The notes under the pieces: model-generated
Database searches by the model: none
Told to the model about the DNA's origin: nothing
Seen by the model: the letters and a program-made list of their open reading frames with translations, nothing else
Assembly: GCF_010868145.1 (NCBI RefSeq)
Contig: NZ_JAAGUY010000031.1
Coordinates: 1-55,726, forward strand
DNA: 55,726 bases
Origin: Nocardia cyriacigeorgica
GTDB lineage: Bacteria; Actinomycetota; Actinomycetes; Mycobacteriales; Mycobacteriaceae
Direction of reading: 5' to 3'
In this document: positions 43,340 to 50,791 of the stretch, piece after piece
Numbering within the stretch: position 1 is the stretch's first letter
How the letters are laid out: every line of letters starts with the position of its first letter
Program-made: the position numbers and the translations under genes

Positions 43340-44508
43340 GTAGTTCGGTACGTACCGGACAGGAAGTGGTCGACGCGTGGCTGGCCGAGCACACGGTCGA
43401 TCTCGTCCACTGGCGGCGCCACATCCACGCCAACCCGGAACTATCGCGTACCGAGTTCGGCACCACCGAATTCGTCGCCACCTGGCTCATCAAGGCCGGG
43501 CTCACGCCCAAGGTGCTGCCCGGCGGCACGGGTCTGATCTGTGACATCGGCCCCGAGAGCCCGCGGATCGCGCTGCGCGCCGATATGGACGCGCTGCCGA
43601 TGCAGGAGTTCACCGGGCTGAGCTTCGCCTCCACCGTGCCCGGTGTCTCCCATGCCTGCGGTCACGATGCGCACACCACCATCCTGCTCGGGACCGCGCT
43701 CGCGCTGGCCGAGGCGGACCTGCCGGTCGGCGTGCGGTTCGTGTTCCAGCCCGCCGAAGAGGTGATGCCCGGTGGTGCCCTGGATGCGGTCGCCGCGGGC
43801 GCCATGGAGGGTGTGGACCGGATCTTCGCGTTGCATTGCGATCCGCGGCTCGAGGTCGGCCGGGTCGGTATCCGGGTCGGTGCGATCACCTCGGCTGCCG
43901 ACACCGTCGAACTGGTCCTCGATTCGCCGGGCGGGCATACCTCACGGCCCCATCTGACCAGCGATCTGGTCTACGCCATCGGCACCATCATCACCGGTCT
44001 GCCCGGTCTGCTCAGCCGCCGCATCGATCCGCGCACCAGCACGGTGATGGTGTGGGGTGCGGTCAGCGCGGGCAAGGCACCCAATGCGATTCCACAGACC
44101 GGCATGCTCACCGGCACCGTGCGCACCGGCGATCACGCCACCTGGTCGCTGCTCGAGCCGATGGTGCACGAGATCGTCGACGGCCTGCTGGCCCCGACGG
44201 GCGTGCGGTACCAGCTCAACTACCGTCGCGGCGTGCCGCCGGTCGTCAACGACGAGCACTCCACCCGGATGTTCGAGCAGGCGATCCGTGCCGTCGGCCC
44301 CGATGCCCTGGCCGACACCCCGCAATCCGGCGGCGGCGAGGACTTCTCGTGGTACCTGGAAGAGGTTCCCGGTGCCATGGCACGCCTCGGCGTGTGGTCC
44401 GGAGAGGGCGATCAGCTCGATCTGCACCAGCCCACCTTCGACATCGACGAACGTGCACTCGCCGTGGGCGTGCGGGTGCTGAGCAACATCGTTCTACAGG
44501 CCGGCTGA
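43336..44508 (+). CDS. amiA1: M20 family amidohydrolase (AmiA1-like)
   Basis: A 390-residue N-acyl amino acid amidohydrolase/hippurate hydrolase relative. Metal motifs: RRHIHANPELS at the start, ALRADMDALPMQE, SHACGHDAHTTILLG and FQPAEE. The usual ligand Cys-Gly-His-Asp is intact, as is the C-terminal GGEDFSWYL. Its GTG start lies within the end of the AmiB1-like gene (AGGAGG upstream), so both are co-translated. The substrate is unknown. Confidence 0.93.
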   Translation: MSSSVRTGQEVVDAWLAEHTVDLVHWRRHIHANPELSRTEFGTTEFVATWLIKAGLTPKVLPGGTGLICDIGPESPRIALRADMDALPMQEFTGLSFASTVPGVSHACGHDAHTTILLGTALALAEADLPVGVRFVFQPAEEVMPGGALDAVAAGAMEGVDRIFALHCDPRLEVGRVGIRVGAITSAADTVELVLDSPGGHTSRPHLTSDLVYAIGTIITGLPGLLSRRIDPRTSTVMVWGAVSAGKAPNAIPQTGMLTGTVRTGDHATWSLLEPMVHEIVDGLLAPTGVRYQLNYRRGVPPVVNDEHSTRMFEQAIRAVGPDALADTPQSGGGEDFSWYLEEVPGAMARLGVWSGEGDQLDLHQPTFDIDERALAVGVRVLSNIVLQAG

Positions 44509-44606
44509 TAACCCTGGCGCGGGGCCGCGGCGGGGGCAGGACCTGCCGTTGCAGCAATACACCGGCCGGCAAAGCCTCACATTTCGAGCGAAGCGAGACC
44601 GAACAC

Positions 44607-44625
44607 GCGGTGCCGAAGGCGCCGC
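44607..44625. terminator. Hairpin between convergent amiA1 and the GGCT-like gene
   Basis: Stem GCGGTGCC / GGCGCCGC (one G-U pair) with a GAA loop, 100 bases after amiA1 and 4 bases from the stop of the convergent gene. Just upstream is TTCGAGCGAAGCGAGA, a small inverted motif common near actinobacterial gene ends. Confidence 0.5.
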
Positions 44626-44628
44626 AAA

Positions 44629-45108
44629 TCAAGCACTGAAGTTTCCCGGGCCGACGTTGCGGCTGTTGCGGGTGCGCAGGGCGTGGACGTAGTCCTCGGG
44701 GGCGCCCGCCTTCTCCGCGGCGTCGGCCATCACGCCGAGGTAGCGCGCCGAAGGCAGTCCGCCTTCGTAGGCGTCGAGGACGTAGAGCCAGGCCAGGATC
44801 GGTTCGGTGCCGCTCCCCGGGCTCGGGGTGACGCGCAACCGGATCTTGCGATGGATGCCGAAATCCGAACCCTCCCAGCGGTCCAGCCGCTGCTCGTCCT
44901 CGGGTGAGACGTCGTAGAGCACGACGAACACCCGGGAGCCGGGCTCCTCGACGACAGTGGCCAGCGGGCCTTCCCAGCCGATGTCGTCGCCGCTGAAGGT
45001 GAGTCGCCAGCCCTCCAGCCACCCCGTTCCGGACATGGGGGAGTGCGGACAGCGCTCGAGCATCTGGGACGAGTCCATGTTGGACCCGTAGGCGGCGTAG
45101 ATCGGCAC
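44629..45108 (-). CDS. Gamma-glutamylcyclotransferase-fold protein, Rv3304 family
   Basis: A 159-residue protein, exactly the size of M. tuberculosis Rv3304. It opens VPIYAAYGSNMDSSQMLERC, where YGSN is the substrate-binding motif of the AIG2/GGCT fold. FVVLYDVSPEDEQRLDRWEG contains the catalytic-region Glu. The start is GTG 45108: a TACCCT-like -10 lies 6 bases upstream, so the mRNA is probably leaderless. A longer frame to 46335 is antisense to lpdA and not real. It is divergent from lpdA. Confidence 0.88.
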   Translation of the reverse strand: MPIYAAYGSNMDSSQMLERCPHSPMSGTGWLEGWRLTFSGDDIGWEGPLATVVEEPGSRVFVVLYDVSPEDEQRLDRWEGSDFGIHRKIRLRVTPSPGSGTEPILAWLYVLDAYEGGLPSARYLGVMADAAEKAGAPEDYVHALRTRNSRNVGPGNFSA

Positions 45109-45240
45109 CAAGAAAGGGTAACCGGTGTTGGATTTGCCGCGCTTGCGGCGCGGCATACCGCGTCGATCCGGCGCGGGCCTGGCCGGATAACGTTGACGAG
45201 AACCGGAGATCCCGGTCCAACTGCTCGAGCGGAGGTATCC

Positions 45241-46644
45241 ATGACCCGCATTGCGATCATCGGTGGCGGACCGGCCGGATACGAGGCGGCGCTGGTGGCG
45301 GCCCAGCACGGTGCCGAGGTCACGCTGCTCGATTCCGACGGTATCGGCGGGGCGTGCGTGCTGTGGGACTGCGTGCCGTCGAAAACCTTCATCGCCTCCA
45401 CCGGCGTGCGCACCGATCTGCGCCGCGCCCGTGATCTCGGCATCACCCTCGATCCGAGTCAGGCCATGGTGCGTTTGCCCGAGGTGAACTCGCGAGTGAA
45501 GGCGCTGGCGCTGGCCCAGTCCTCCGATATCCGCTCCAAGCTGCAGACCGTCGGCGTGACGGTGCTGGCCGGTCGCGGGCAGTTGATCGATCGTGCCACC
45601 GGCCTGGCCGCGCATCGAGTGCGCGCGATCCTCGATGACGGCACCGAGGAGGTCATCGAGGCCGAGGTGGTGCTCATCGCCACCGGGGCGAGCCCGCGTG
45701 TGCTGCCCGGTGCCGAACCCGATGGTGAGCGCATCCTCAACTGGCGTCAGCTCTACGACCTGACCGAACTGCCGGAAACCCTTGTGGTGGTCGGTTCCGG
45801 TGTCACCGGCGCCGAATTCGTCTCCGCGTACACCGAAATGGGAGTGCGGGTGAAGCTGGTGTCCAGCCGCGACCGGGTCCTGCCCGGCGAGGACGCGGAC
45901 GCGGCCCTCGTCTTGGAGGAGGCGCTGGCCGAGCGCGGTGTCGAGCTCGTCAAGCACGCACGCGCCGATGCTGTGGAGCGCACGGCGGAGGGCATCGTGG
46001 TGAAGCTGGCCGACGGGCGCACCGTCTCCGGATCGCATGCATTGATGACTGTCGGTTCGACGCCCAATACCGCTGATCTCGGTCTCGACCGTGTCGGCAT
46101 CGAACTCGACCGCGGCGGATACCTGCGTGTCGATCGCGTTTCGCGCACCTCGGTGCCAGGCATCTACGCCGCGGGCGACTGCACAGGTCTGCTGCCGCTG
46201 GCGTCGGTGGCGGCCATGCAGGGCCGGATCGCGATGTACCACGCGCTGGGCGAGGGCGTGAACCCGATCCGGCTCAAGACCGTTGCCTCCGCGGTGTTCA
46301 CCCGGCCCGAGATCGCCACCGTCGGTGTCAGCCAAACCGCCATCGATAATGGTGAGGTCCCCGCCCGGACGGTGATGCTGCCGCTGAACACCAACCCGCG
46401 CGCGAAGATGTCGGGGCTGCGGCGCGGCTTCGTCAAGATCTTCTGCCGCCCGGCCACCGGTGTGGTCATCGGTGGTGTCGTGGTGGCGCCGATCGCCTCG
46501 GAGCTGATCCTGCCGATCGCCCTTGCAGTACAGAACAACCTGACCGTCACCGATCTGGCACAGACCTTCTCGGTGTATCCCTCACTGACCGGGTCGGTGA
46601 CCGAAGCCGCTCGTCTGCTCATGCGTCACGACGATCTGGACTGA
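45241..46644 (+). CDS. lpdA: LpdA-like NAD(P)H-dependent flavoprotein disulfide reductase
   Basis: A 467-residue pyridine nucleotide-disulfide oxidoreductase. FAD motif IIGGGPAGYEAALVAA at the N-terminus, redox-type Cys39 and Cys44 in GGACVLWDCVPSK, second Rossmann motif VVVGSGVTGAEFVSAY, and GDCTGLLPLASVAAMQG. At the C-terminus the His-Glu dyad of lipoamide dehydrogenases is missing (VYPSLTGSVTE, Tyr where His is expected). That agrees with the M. tuberculosis LpdA (Rv3303c) quinone-reductase line rather than true lipoamide dehydrogenase. ATG 45241 follows GGAGG. Confidence 0.92.
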   Translation: MTRIAIIGGGPAGYEAALVAAQHGAEVTLLDSDGIGGACVLWDCVPSKTFIASTGVRTDLRRARDLGITLDPSQAMVRLPEVNSRVKALALAQSSDIRSKLQTVGVTVLAGRGQLIDRATGLAAHRVRAILDDGTEEVIEAEVVLIATGASPRVLPGAEPDGERILNWRQLYDLTELPETLVVVGSGVTGAEFVSAYTEMGVRVKLVSSRDRVLPGEDADAALVLEEALAERGVELVKHARADAVERTAEGIVVKLADGRTVSGSHALMTVGSTPNTADLGLDRVGIELDRGGYLRVDRVSRTSVPGIYAAGDCTGLLPLASVAAMQGRIAMYHALGEGVNPIRLKTVASAVFTRPEIATVGVSQTAIDNGEVPARTVMLPLNTNPRAKMSGLRRGFVKIFCRPATGVVIGGVVVAPIASELILPIALAVQNNLTVTDLAQTFSVYPSLTGSVTEAARLLMRHDDLD

Positions 46645-46899
46645 GCGACCCCTGCGCGGAACCGGGACGAGTGTTCCTGCGAGTGGGTAGGTTTCGTCAC
46701 GTTGCCTGCACGGCACAGTTGTGGTTCACTTCCCGCAGAGATGCGATCGATGGGTGGTCGTGAGGTTTGGTGTCGGGGGGTTTCCTTTCCTGACGCGAAC
46801 GACGGGCAGCCCTGGGCTGCTGTCAGTCCGAGCGTCTCACCAAAGACAGCTGAGTGCGATCCCTACGGGACCGCACCCGGGAAAGGGATTGGGCGAAAA
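46645..46899. promoter_or_regulatory. Long structured leader before the QPGVT secreted-protein gene
   Basis: 255 bases with no supported gene. The last 100 bases can fold: GCAGCC/GGCTGC (46806-46811 with 46815-46820) competes with GCTGTC/GACAGC (46819-46824 with 46845-46850), and TGCGaTCCC/GGGAcCGCA (46855-46875) follows. Mutually exclusive helices before a start codon suggest a riboregulator, but I recognise no known class. Confidence 0.4.
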
Positions 46900-47964
46900 G
46901 TGAAACATCGTAAGCCGAGTCGGGCGCAGCGAGCGATGGCGAGTACTTCGTTGCCGTTGGCCACCGCGGCGGCCGTAGCCACTCTGTTCGCATCGCCGGC
47001 GGGGGCCGTTCCGAACGAACAGCCGGATAATCCGGCGCCGACGCAGGACGAGTCGCCGAGCCAGCCGGGCACCACACAGCCGGAGCAGTCGCAGTCGCCG
47101 ACGCAGCCGGGTGTCACCGACCCCGCGCAGCCGGAGAACCCGCAGGGCAACGCCACTCCGAGCCAGCCGGGTGTCACCACCCCGAACACCGACAACGACC
47201 AGAAGGACCCGAAGCTGGCCGCGCCGCGTCAGCCCGGTGTCACCGCACCGCGTGTTGCGCCGCTGCCGGTGCCCGGCCAGGGCCCCGTCCAGCCGGTGGT
47301 CGTGCCGGAGCAGAAGCCCGGCGAGGTCGACCCGAACCGTCCCGGTGTCGTCGATCCGCGCGCCGAGGGTGTCGTCACACCCGAGGGCGGCAGCGAGGCC
47401 GAGCCTGCCATCGACGGCGACCGTGCGCGCGCCATCGAGCCGGGGTCCGAGTCGGAGACCCAGACCCTGGTGCAGCCGCAGTGGGAGGCCCCGCGCCTCG
47501 ACGCCGCTCCTGCCGCTCCGGTCGTGCAGATGACCGGCCCGCACGCCGAGGTCGGCGCCACCATCGATGCCGGTGGCCTGCTGCCCGGCCATCTGGCCAA
47601 CACTCATCACTTCACCAATGAGGCCGGCTACGTCGGCACCGTCGGATACAGCACGCCGACCGGTCGTGGTGACGCGGGTATCGCGTGGGAGTACCTGGAC
47701 CAGAACCACATCAAGGTGAACACCTTCACCGGTGGCGCCGGCCTGGCCGACAACAAGTTCGAGACCGTGCTCGACACCACGCAGCTCAACGCCGCGAAGG
47801 CGACCGTCGAGCAGTGGATCGCGCAGCAGCCGGGCGGCGTGGCCGCGCTCGAGGCGGCGTCGCAGGTTAAACTGCCGACTATCGTGCAACCGGGCAACTT
47901 GGAACCGCAGACGATCAATGTCGCTGGTGTCACCACCCAGTGGGGTGGCTCGCTCCAGTACTGA
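46900..47964 (+). CDS. Secreted Pro/Gln-rich protein with QPGVT repeats
   Basis: A 354-residue exported protein of unknown function. Residues 1-36 form a signal peptide (VKHRKPSRAQRAMASTSLPL, hydrophobic core, SPAGA/VP). Residues about 37-165 are disordered with repeats of QPG(V/T)T followed by x-Pro: positions 55, 69, 89 and 111, then degenerate RPGVVDP and EGVVTP. Residues about 215-354 form a compact domain (NTHHFTNEAGYVGTVGYSTP, GIAWEYLDQNHIKVNTFTGG) that I cannot place in a family. GTG 46900 has a weak SD. A signature word is shared with the peptide at 49224. Confidence 0.82.
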   Translation: MKHRKPSRAQRAMASTSLPLATAAAVATLFASPAGAVPNEQPDNPAPTQDESPSQPGTTQPEQSQSPTQPGVTDPAQPENPQGNATPSQPGVTTPNTDNDQKDPKLAAPRQPGVTAPRVAPLPVPGQGPVQPVVVPEQKPGEVDPNRPGVVDPRAEGVVTPEGGSEAEPAIDGDRARAIEPGSESETQTLVQPQWEAPRLDAAPAAPVVQMTGPHAEVGATIDAGGLLPGHLANTHHFTNEAGYVGTVGYSTPTGRGDAGIAWEYLDQNHIKVNTFTGGAGLADNKFETVLDTTQLNAAKATVEQWIAQQPGGVAALEAASQVKLPTIVQPGNLEPQTINVAGVTTQWGGSLQY

Positions 47965-47982
47965 CATGTGCTGAATCGGCGG

Positions 47983-48010
47983 GTGGGGCGGTCGTTCGCG
48001 GCCGCCCCAC
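47983..48010. terminator. Hairpin between the QPGVT gene and the Pro-rich membrane protein gene
   Basis: 9-bp stem GTGGGGCGG / CCGCCCCAC with a 10-base loop, in a 73-base gap between two same-strand genes. There is no U-tract, so termination may be partial. Confidence 0.5.
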
Positions 48011-48037
48011 ACGTGTGTCCAGGGGAAAGGATTGGGT

Positions 48038-49063
48038 GTGTCCGGCGACGGCGAAGGCAAGGACAGCGGGTCCGGCGGATCGGATTTCGGCCCACCGGTA
48101 GGAGACTTCGGGCCTCCGGTGTCGGATTTCGGCCCGCCCCTCAGCGATTTCGGCCCGCCGACCACCGGCGGCCCCGATGTGGGGTGGAAGGCGGAATCGG
48201 CGCCCGAGAAACCAGGTCTGACCTGGCGCCCGGCCGGTGAGCCCGCACCGGAGCCGCCGCCGAGCGTGCCCGCACCGCCGCCACAGTTCCGCGCGCCCGA
48301 CAGCTCCGCCTTCCTGGACAATCAGCCGCGCGCGCCCCGCCCCGAACCCGCGGATATGGGCGAGGACCGCACCGTCCGTCTGTCGACCACCGATGATGAG
48401 ACCTGGTGGAATCAGCCGACCAAATCCGGTGAGCCGCCCGCACCGCCTGCCGAGCCCGCGCAGGAACCCGGCCTGTCCTGGGCTGACGATCCGATCGCCA
48501 AGCGCCTGACACCGCAGTCGGTGAGCGAAGCGCTGGCGCGTCCGACCAAGCCGAAGCGCCCGATGGGCCCGATCATCGCCGGATCGGCGGCGGTCGTCGC
48601 CGTGCTGGTCGCGCTCACCCTGACCATCGTGCTGATGACCGGTGACGACAGCGACGCCGAATCCGCCCAGGCGCCCGCCACGACCAGTGCCGCACTGAGT
48701 TGCCCGGCCAGCAAGGACGGCAATGTCACCGTCGGCAACGGTCCGGGCGATACCGCGAGCGGAGCTGGAGCCATCCTCGGCTACCAGCACGCGTTCTATG
48801 CCACCCGCGATGGCGCGAAGGCGCACAGCTTTGCGGCGCCGGGCGCGAACTTGTTGCCCGTCGCGGATCTGCAGCAAGTGATCGACGGGGAGATTCCGCA
48901 GGGCACCACCTACTGCCTGCGCATGACCGAGCGGGAGTCGGCCGTCTTCGACGTCGATCTGACCGAGCATCGCCCCGACGGCACGACGTTTGTTTACCGG
49001 CAGACCGTGCAGACAGTCGACCAGGGTGGCAAGCATCTGATCCTCGCCATCCTGGATCGGTGA
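48038..49063 (+). CDS. Pro-rich single-pass membrane protein with an extracellular domain
   Basis: A 341-residue protein of unknown function. Residues about 16-42 contain four SDFGPP-type repeats, and the cytosolic part to about residue 175 is Pro-rich and disordered. One TM helix (residues 177-200, GPIIAGSAAVVAVLVALTL) is followed by a Ser/Ala/Thr linker and an outside domain of about 125 residues with a likely disulfide (Cys in LSCPAS and in TTYCLRM). It resembles actinobacterial envelope proteins whose C-terminal domain is often annotated as DUF8176. The start is GTG 48038 after AAAGGA. Confidence 0.82.
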   Translation: MSGDGEGKDSGSGGSDFGPPVGDFGPPVSDFGPPLSDFGPPTTGGPDVGWKAESAPEKPGLTWRPAGEPAPEPPPSVPAPPPQFRAPDSSAFLDNQPRAPRPEPADMGEDRTVRLSTTDDETWWNQPTKSGEPPAPPAEPAQEPGLSWADDPIAKRLTPQSVSEALARPTKPKRPMGPIIAGSAAVVAVLVALTLTIVLMTGDDSDAESAQAPATTSAALSCPASKDGNVTVGNGPGDTASGAGAILGYQHAFYATRDGAKAHSFAAPGANLLPVADLQQVIDGEIPQGTTYCLRMTERESAVFDVDLTEHRPDGTTFVYRQTVQTVDQGGKHLILAILDR

Positions 49064-49092
49064 GCCGTCCGAACGCTGGCTCGATCTGAAAG

Positions 49093-49107
49093 CCTCGCGA
49101 TGCGAGG
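49093..49107. terminator. Small hairpin after the Pro-rich membrane protein gene
   Basis: CCTCGC / GCGAGG with a GAT loop, 30 bases after the stop. Short and without a U-tract, so only a candidate terminator. Confidence 0.4.
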
Positions 49108-49223
49108 GTTCACGAAAGCTGCATGGGTGCAACGATTTTCGCAGAGTTTGTGCGACGATTGCCATTGCTTTGCGGGGAATCTCTCCGGTAGTGTTCGGGA
49201 CGCAATCTAGGGAGGGAGTACCC

Positions 49224-49421
49224 ATGTTGAAGAAGTCGTTCGCCGGTGCCGTGATCGTGGTCGGCCTGCTGTCTGCCGGGGCGACCGTTGCGCCCGCTAT
49301 CGCGGTGGCCGGTCCTTGCCAGCCGGGTGTCAGCACGGACTGTAAGGACACCAAGAAGCAGCCTCCGTGCCAGCCGGGCGTGACGAAGGACTGCAAGGGC
49401 AAGAAGCCTGAACGGCGATAG
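49224..49421 (+). CDS. Secreted small Cys/Lys-rich peptide with two CQPGV(T/S)xDC units
   Basis: A 65-residue precursor. ATG 49224 follows GGGAGGGAG, a strong SD. Residues 1-29 are a signal peptide (MLKKSFAGAVIVVGLLSAGA, ending AIAVA/G). The mature part, about 36 residues, has two copies of PCQPGVxxDC (residues 31-40 and 48-57, 8 of 10 identical) with Lys-rich spacers and four Cys (32, 40, 49, 57), giving CX7C twice. It is strongly basic. I know no family with this pattern. It shares the word QPGV(T/S) with the secreted protein at 46900. Confidence 0.82.
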   Translation: MLKKSFAGAVIVVGLLSAGATVAPAIAVAGPCQPGVSTDCKDTKKQPPCQPGVTKDCKGKKPERR

Positions 49422-49439
49422 TCTTCGAAGGTGAACGTC

Positions 49440-49471
49440 ACGGCCTCATCCCGATCTCGGGGTGGGGCCGT
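49440..49471 (+). terminator. Terminator after the small secreted peptide gene
   Basis: A 15-bp stem (ACGGCCTCATCCCGA with TCGGGGTGGGGCCGT, two G-U pairs; the innermost pairs open to leave a loop) followed by TCCGTTTCC, a modest U-tract. Confidence 0.8.
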
Positions 49472-49582
49472 TCCGTTTCCCCACACTTTCCGTATCTCAA
49501 ACTATGGGATGATGATTTCACGATATGGTCATTGATATGCGACAGTGAACAAGGCGCACCTCGCGTAATCTCTGGAGGTTCC

Positions 49583-50791
49583 ATGTCGCAGCACCTTCCG
49601 CCCCTGGCCGGACGACTGAGCGGCCTGACCAGCTCGGCCATCCGTGACCTGCTCAAACTCACCACCCGCGCGGAGATCATCAGCCTCGCCGGCGGTTTAC
49701 CCGACGCGGCGCTGATGCCGCGTGAGCGGATCGCGGTAGCCGCCGACGCCGCACTACGCGACGCCGCATCCCTTCAATACACCGAATCGCCAGGATGGGG
49801 GCCGCTGCGCGCCCTGCTGGCCGAACGTGAGACCGCCCGGCTCGGCCGCACCGTCCCGCTCGACGAGGTGTTCGTGACCCACGGCTCCCAGCAGGCGTTG
49901 TCGCTGCTGTCGGAGGTGCTGCTCGATCCGGGCGCACTGGTCGTTGTCGAAGATCCGGCCTACGTCGGGGCACTACAGGTGTTCCGGGCGGCAGGCGCGC
50001 GGATCGTGGCGCTGCCCCTGGATGCCGACGGCATGCGGACGGACCTGCTCGGTGAGCTGCTCGCCCGAGGTGAACGTCCCGCCGTCGTGCATACGGTGAG
50101 CAACTTCCACAATCCGGGTGGGGTCACCATGAGTCCGGCACGACGGCGCGAACTGGCTGCGCTCGCCGACCGGTACGGCTTCTGGGTGATCGAGGACGAC
50201 CCCTACGGTGAGCTCTGGTTCGACAAGCCCGCCCCGGACCCGGTCGCGACGTATTCGCCGAAGGTGATCCGGCTGTCGAGTGCATCCAAGATCCTGGCGC
50301 CGACCCTGCGGGTGGGCTGGATGGTCGCACCGGATCCGGTGTGCCGCGCGGTGGAGCTGCTCAAACAGGGCGCCGATCTGTGCGGTTCGGCGCTGACGCA
50401 GCAGATCGCCACCGACCTGCTGGCGGACACCCACTGGCTCGCCGGGCATATCGATACCGTCCGCACCGCATACGCCGAACGTGCGACCGCACTCGTCACC
50501 GCACTTCGTGACCGCTTCGGCGATCGCATCACCAGCACCGATGCCGCAGGCGGCATGTTCGTGTGGGCAGATTTCACCGACGGCACCGACACGACGGCGC
50601 TACTTCCACACGCCCTCGACGCGGGCGTCGCCTATGTTCCCGGACAGGCGTTCTCGGTGAGCACTCCGCGACCGCAGTCGCTGCGCATGTGCTTCACAAC
50701 AGCCGCGCCTGACACCCTCGCCGAGGCAGTGGACCGGCTCGACCGCGCCGTTGCCACGCAGGAGGCGCCGGTTCAGTCGGCCCAGTTGTAG
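49583..50791 (+). CDS. PLP-dependent aminotransferase class I/II (2-aminoadipate/MocR-domain type)
   Basis: A 402-residue fold-type I aminotransferase. Landmarks: EIISLAGGLPDAALMP at the N-terminus, NFHNPGGVTMSPARRRELAAL (substrate-binding Asn), VIEDDPYGELWF, and SSASKILAPTLRVGW with the PLP Lys. FTTAAPDTLAEAVDRL lies at the end. There is no N-terminal GntR domain, so it is the free enzyme related to LysN/ARO8, not a MocR regulator. GGAGG is 4 bases before the ATG. Its 3' end overlaps the convergent glpK region by 19 bases. The amino donor is unknown. Confidence 0.92.
   Translation: MSQHLPPLAGRLSGLTSSAIRDLLKLTTRAEIISLAGGLPDAALMPRERIAVAADAALRDAASLQYTESPGWGPLRALLAERETARLGRTVPLDEVFVTHGSQQALSLLSEVLLDPGALVVVEDPAYVGALQVFRAAGARIVALPLDADGMRTDLLGELLARGERPAVVHTVSNFHNPGGVTMSPARRRELAALADRYGFWVIEDDPYGELWFDKPAPDPVATYSPKVIRLSSASKILAPTLRVGWMVAPDPVCRAVELLKQGADLCGSALTQQIATDLLADTHWLAGHIDTVRTAYAERATALVTALRDRFGDRITSTDAAGGMFVWADFTDGTDTTALLPHALDAGVAYVPGQAFSVSTPRPQSLRMCFTTAAPDTLAEAVDRLDRAVATQEAPVQSAQL

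Noticed and set aside
44629..46335. 568-codon minus-strand frame joined to the GGCT-like gene
   Set aside because: Only its last 159 codons are protein-like; the rest is antisense to lpdA. The real start is GTG 45108.
46702..46899. N-terminal extension of the QPGVT protein
   Set aside because: The extra 66 residues are not signal-like and lie before a good signal peptide starting at GTG 46900. The region is better read as a leader RNA.
46645..46899. c-di-AMP (ydaO) riboswitch
   Set aside because: Its position before a secreted-protein gene fits, but I could not find the conserved ydaO blocks, so I report only an unclassified structured leader.
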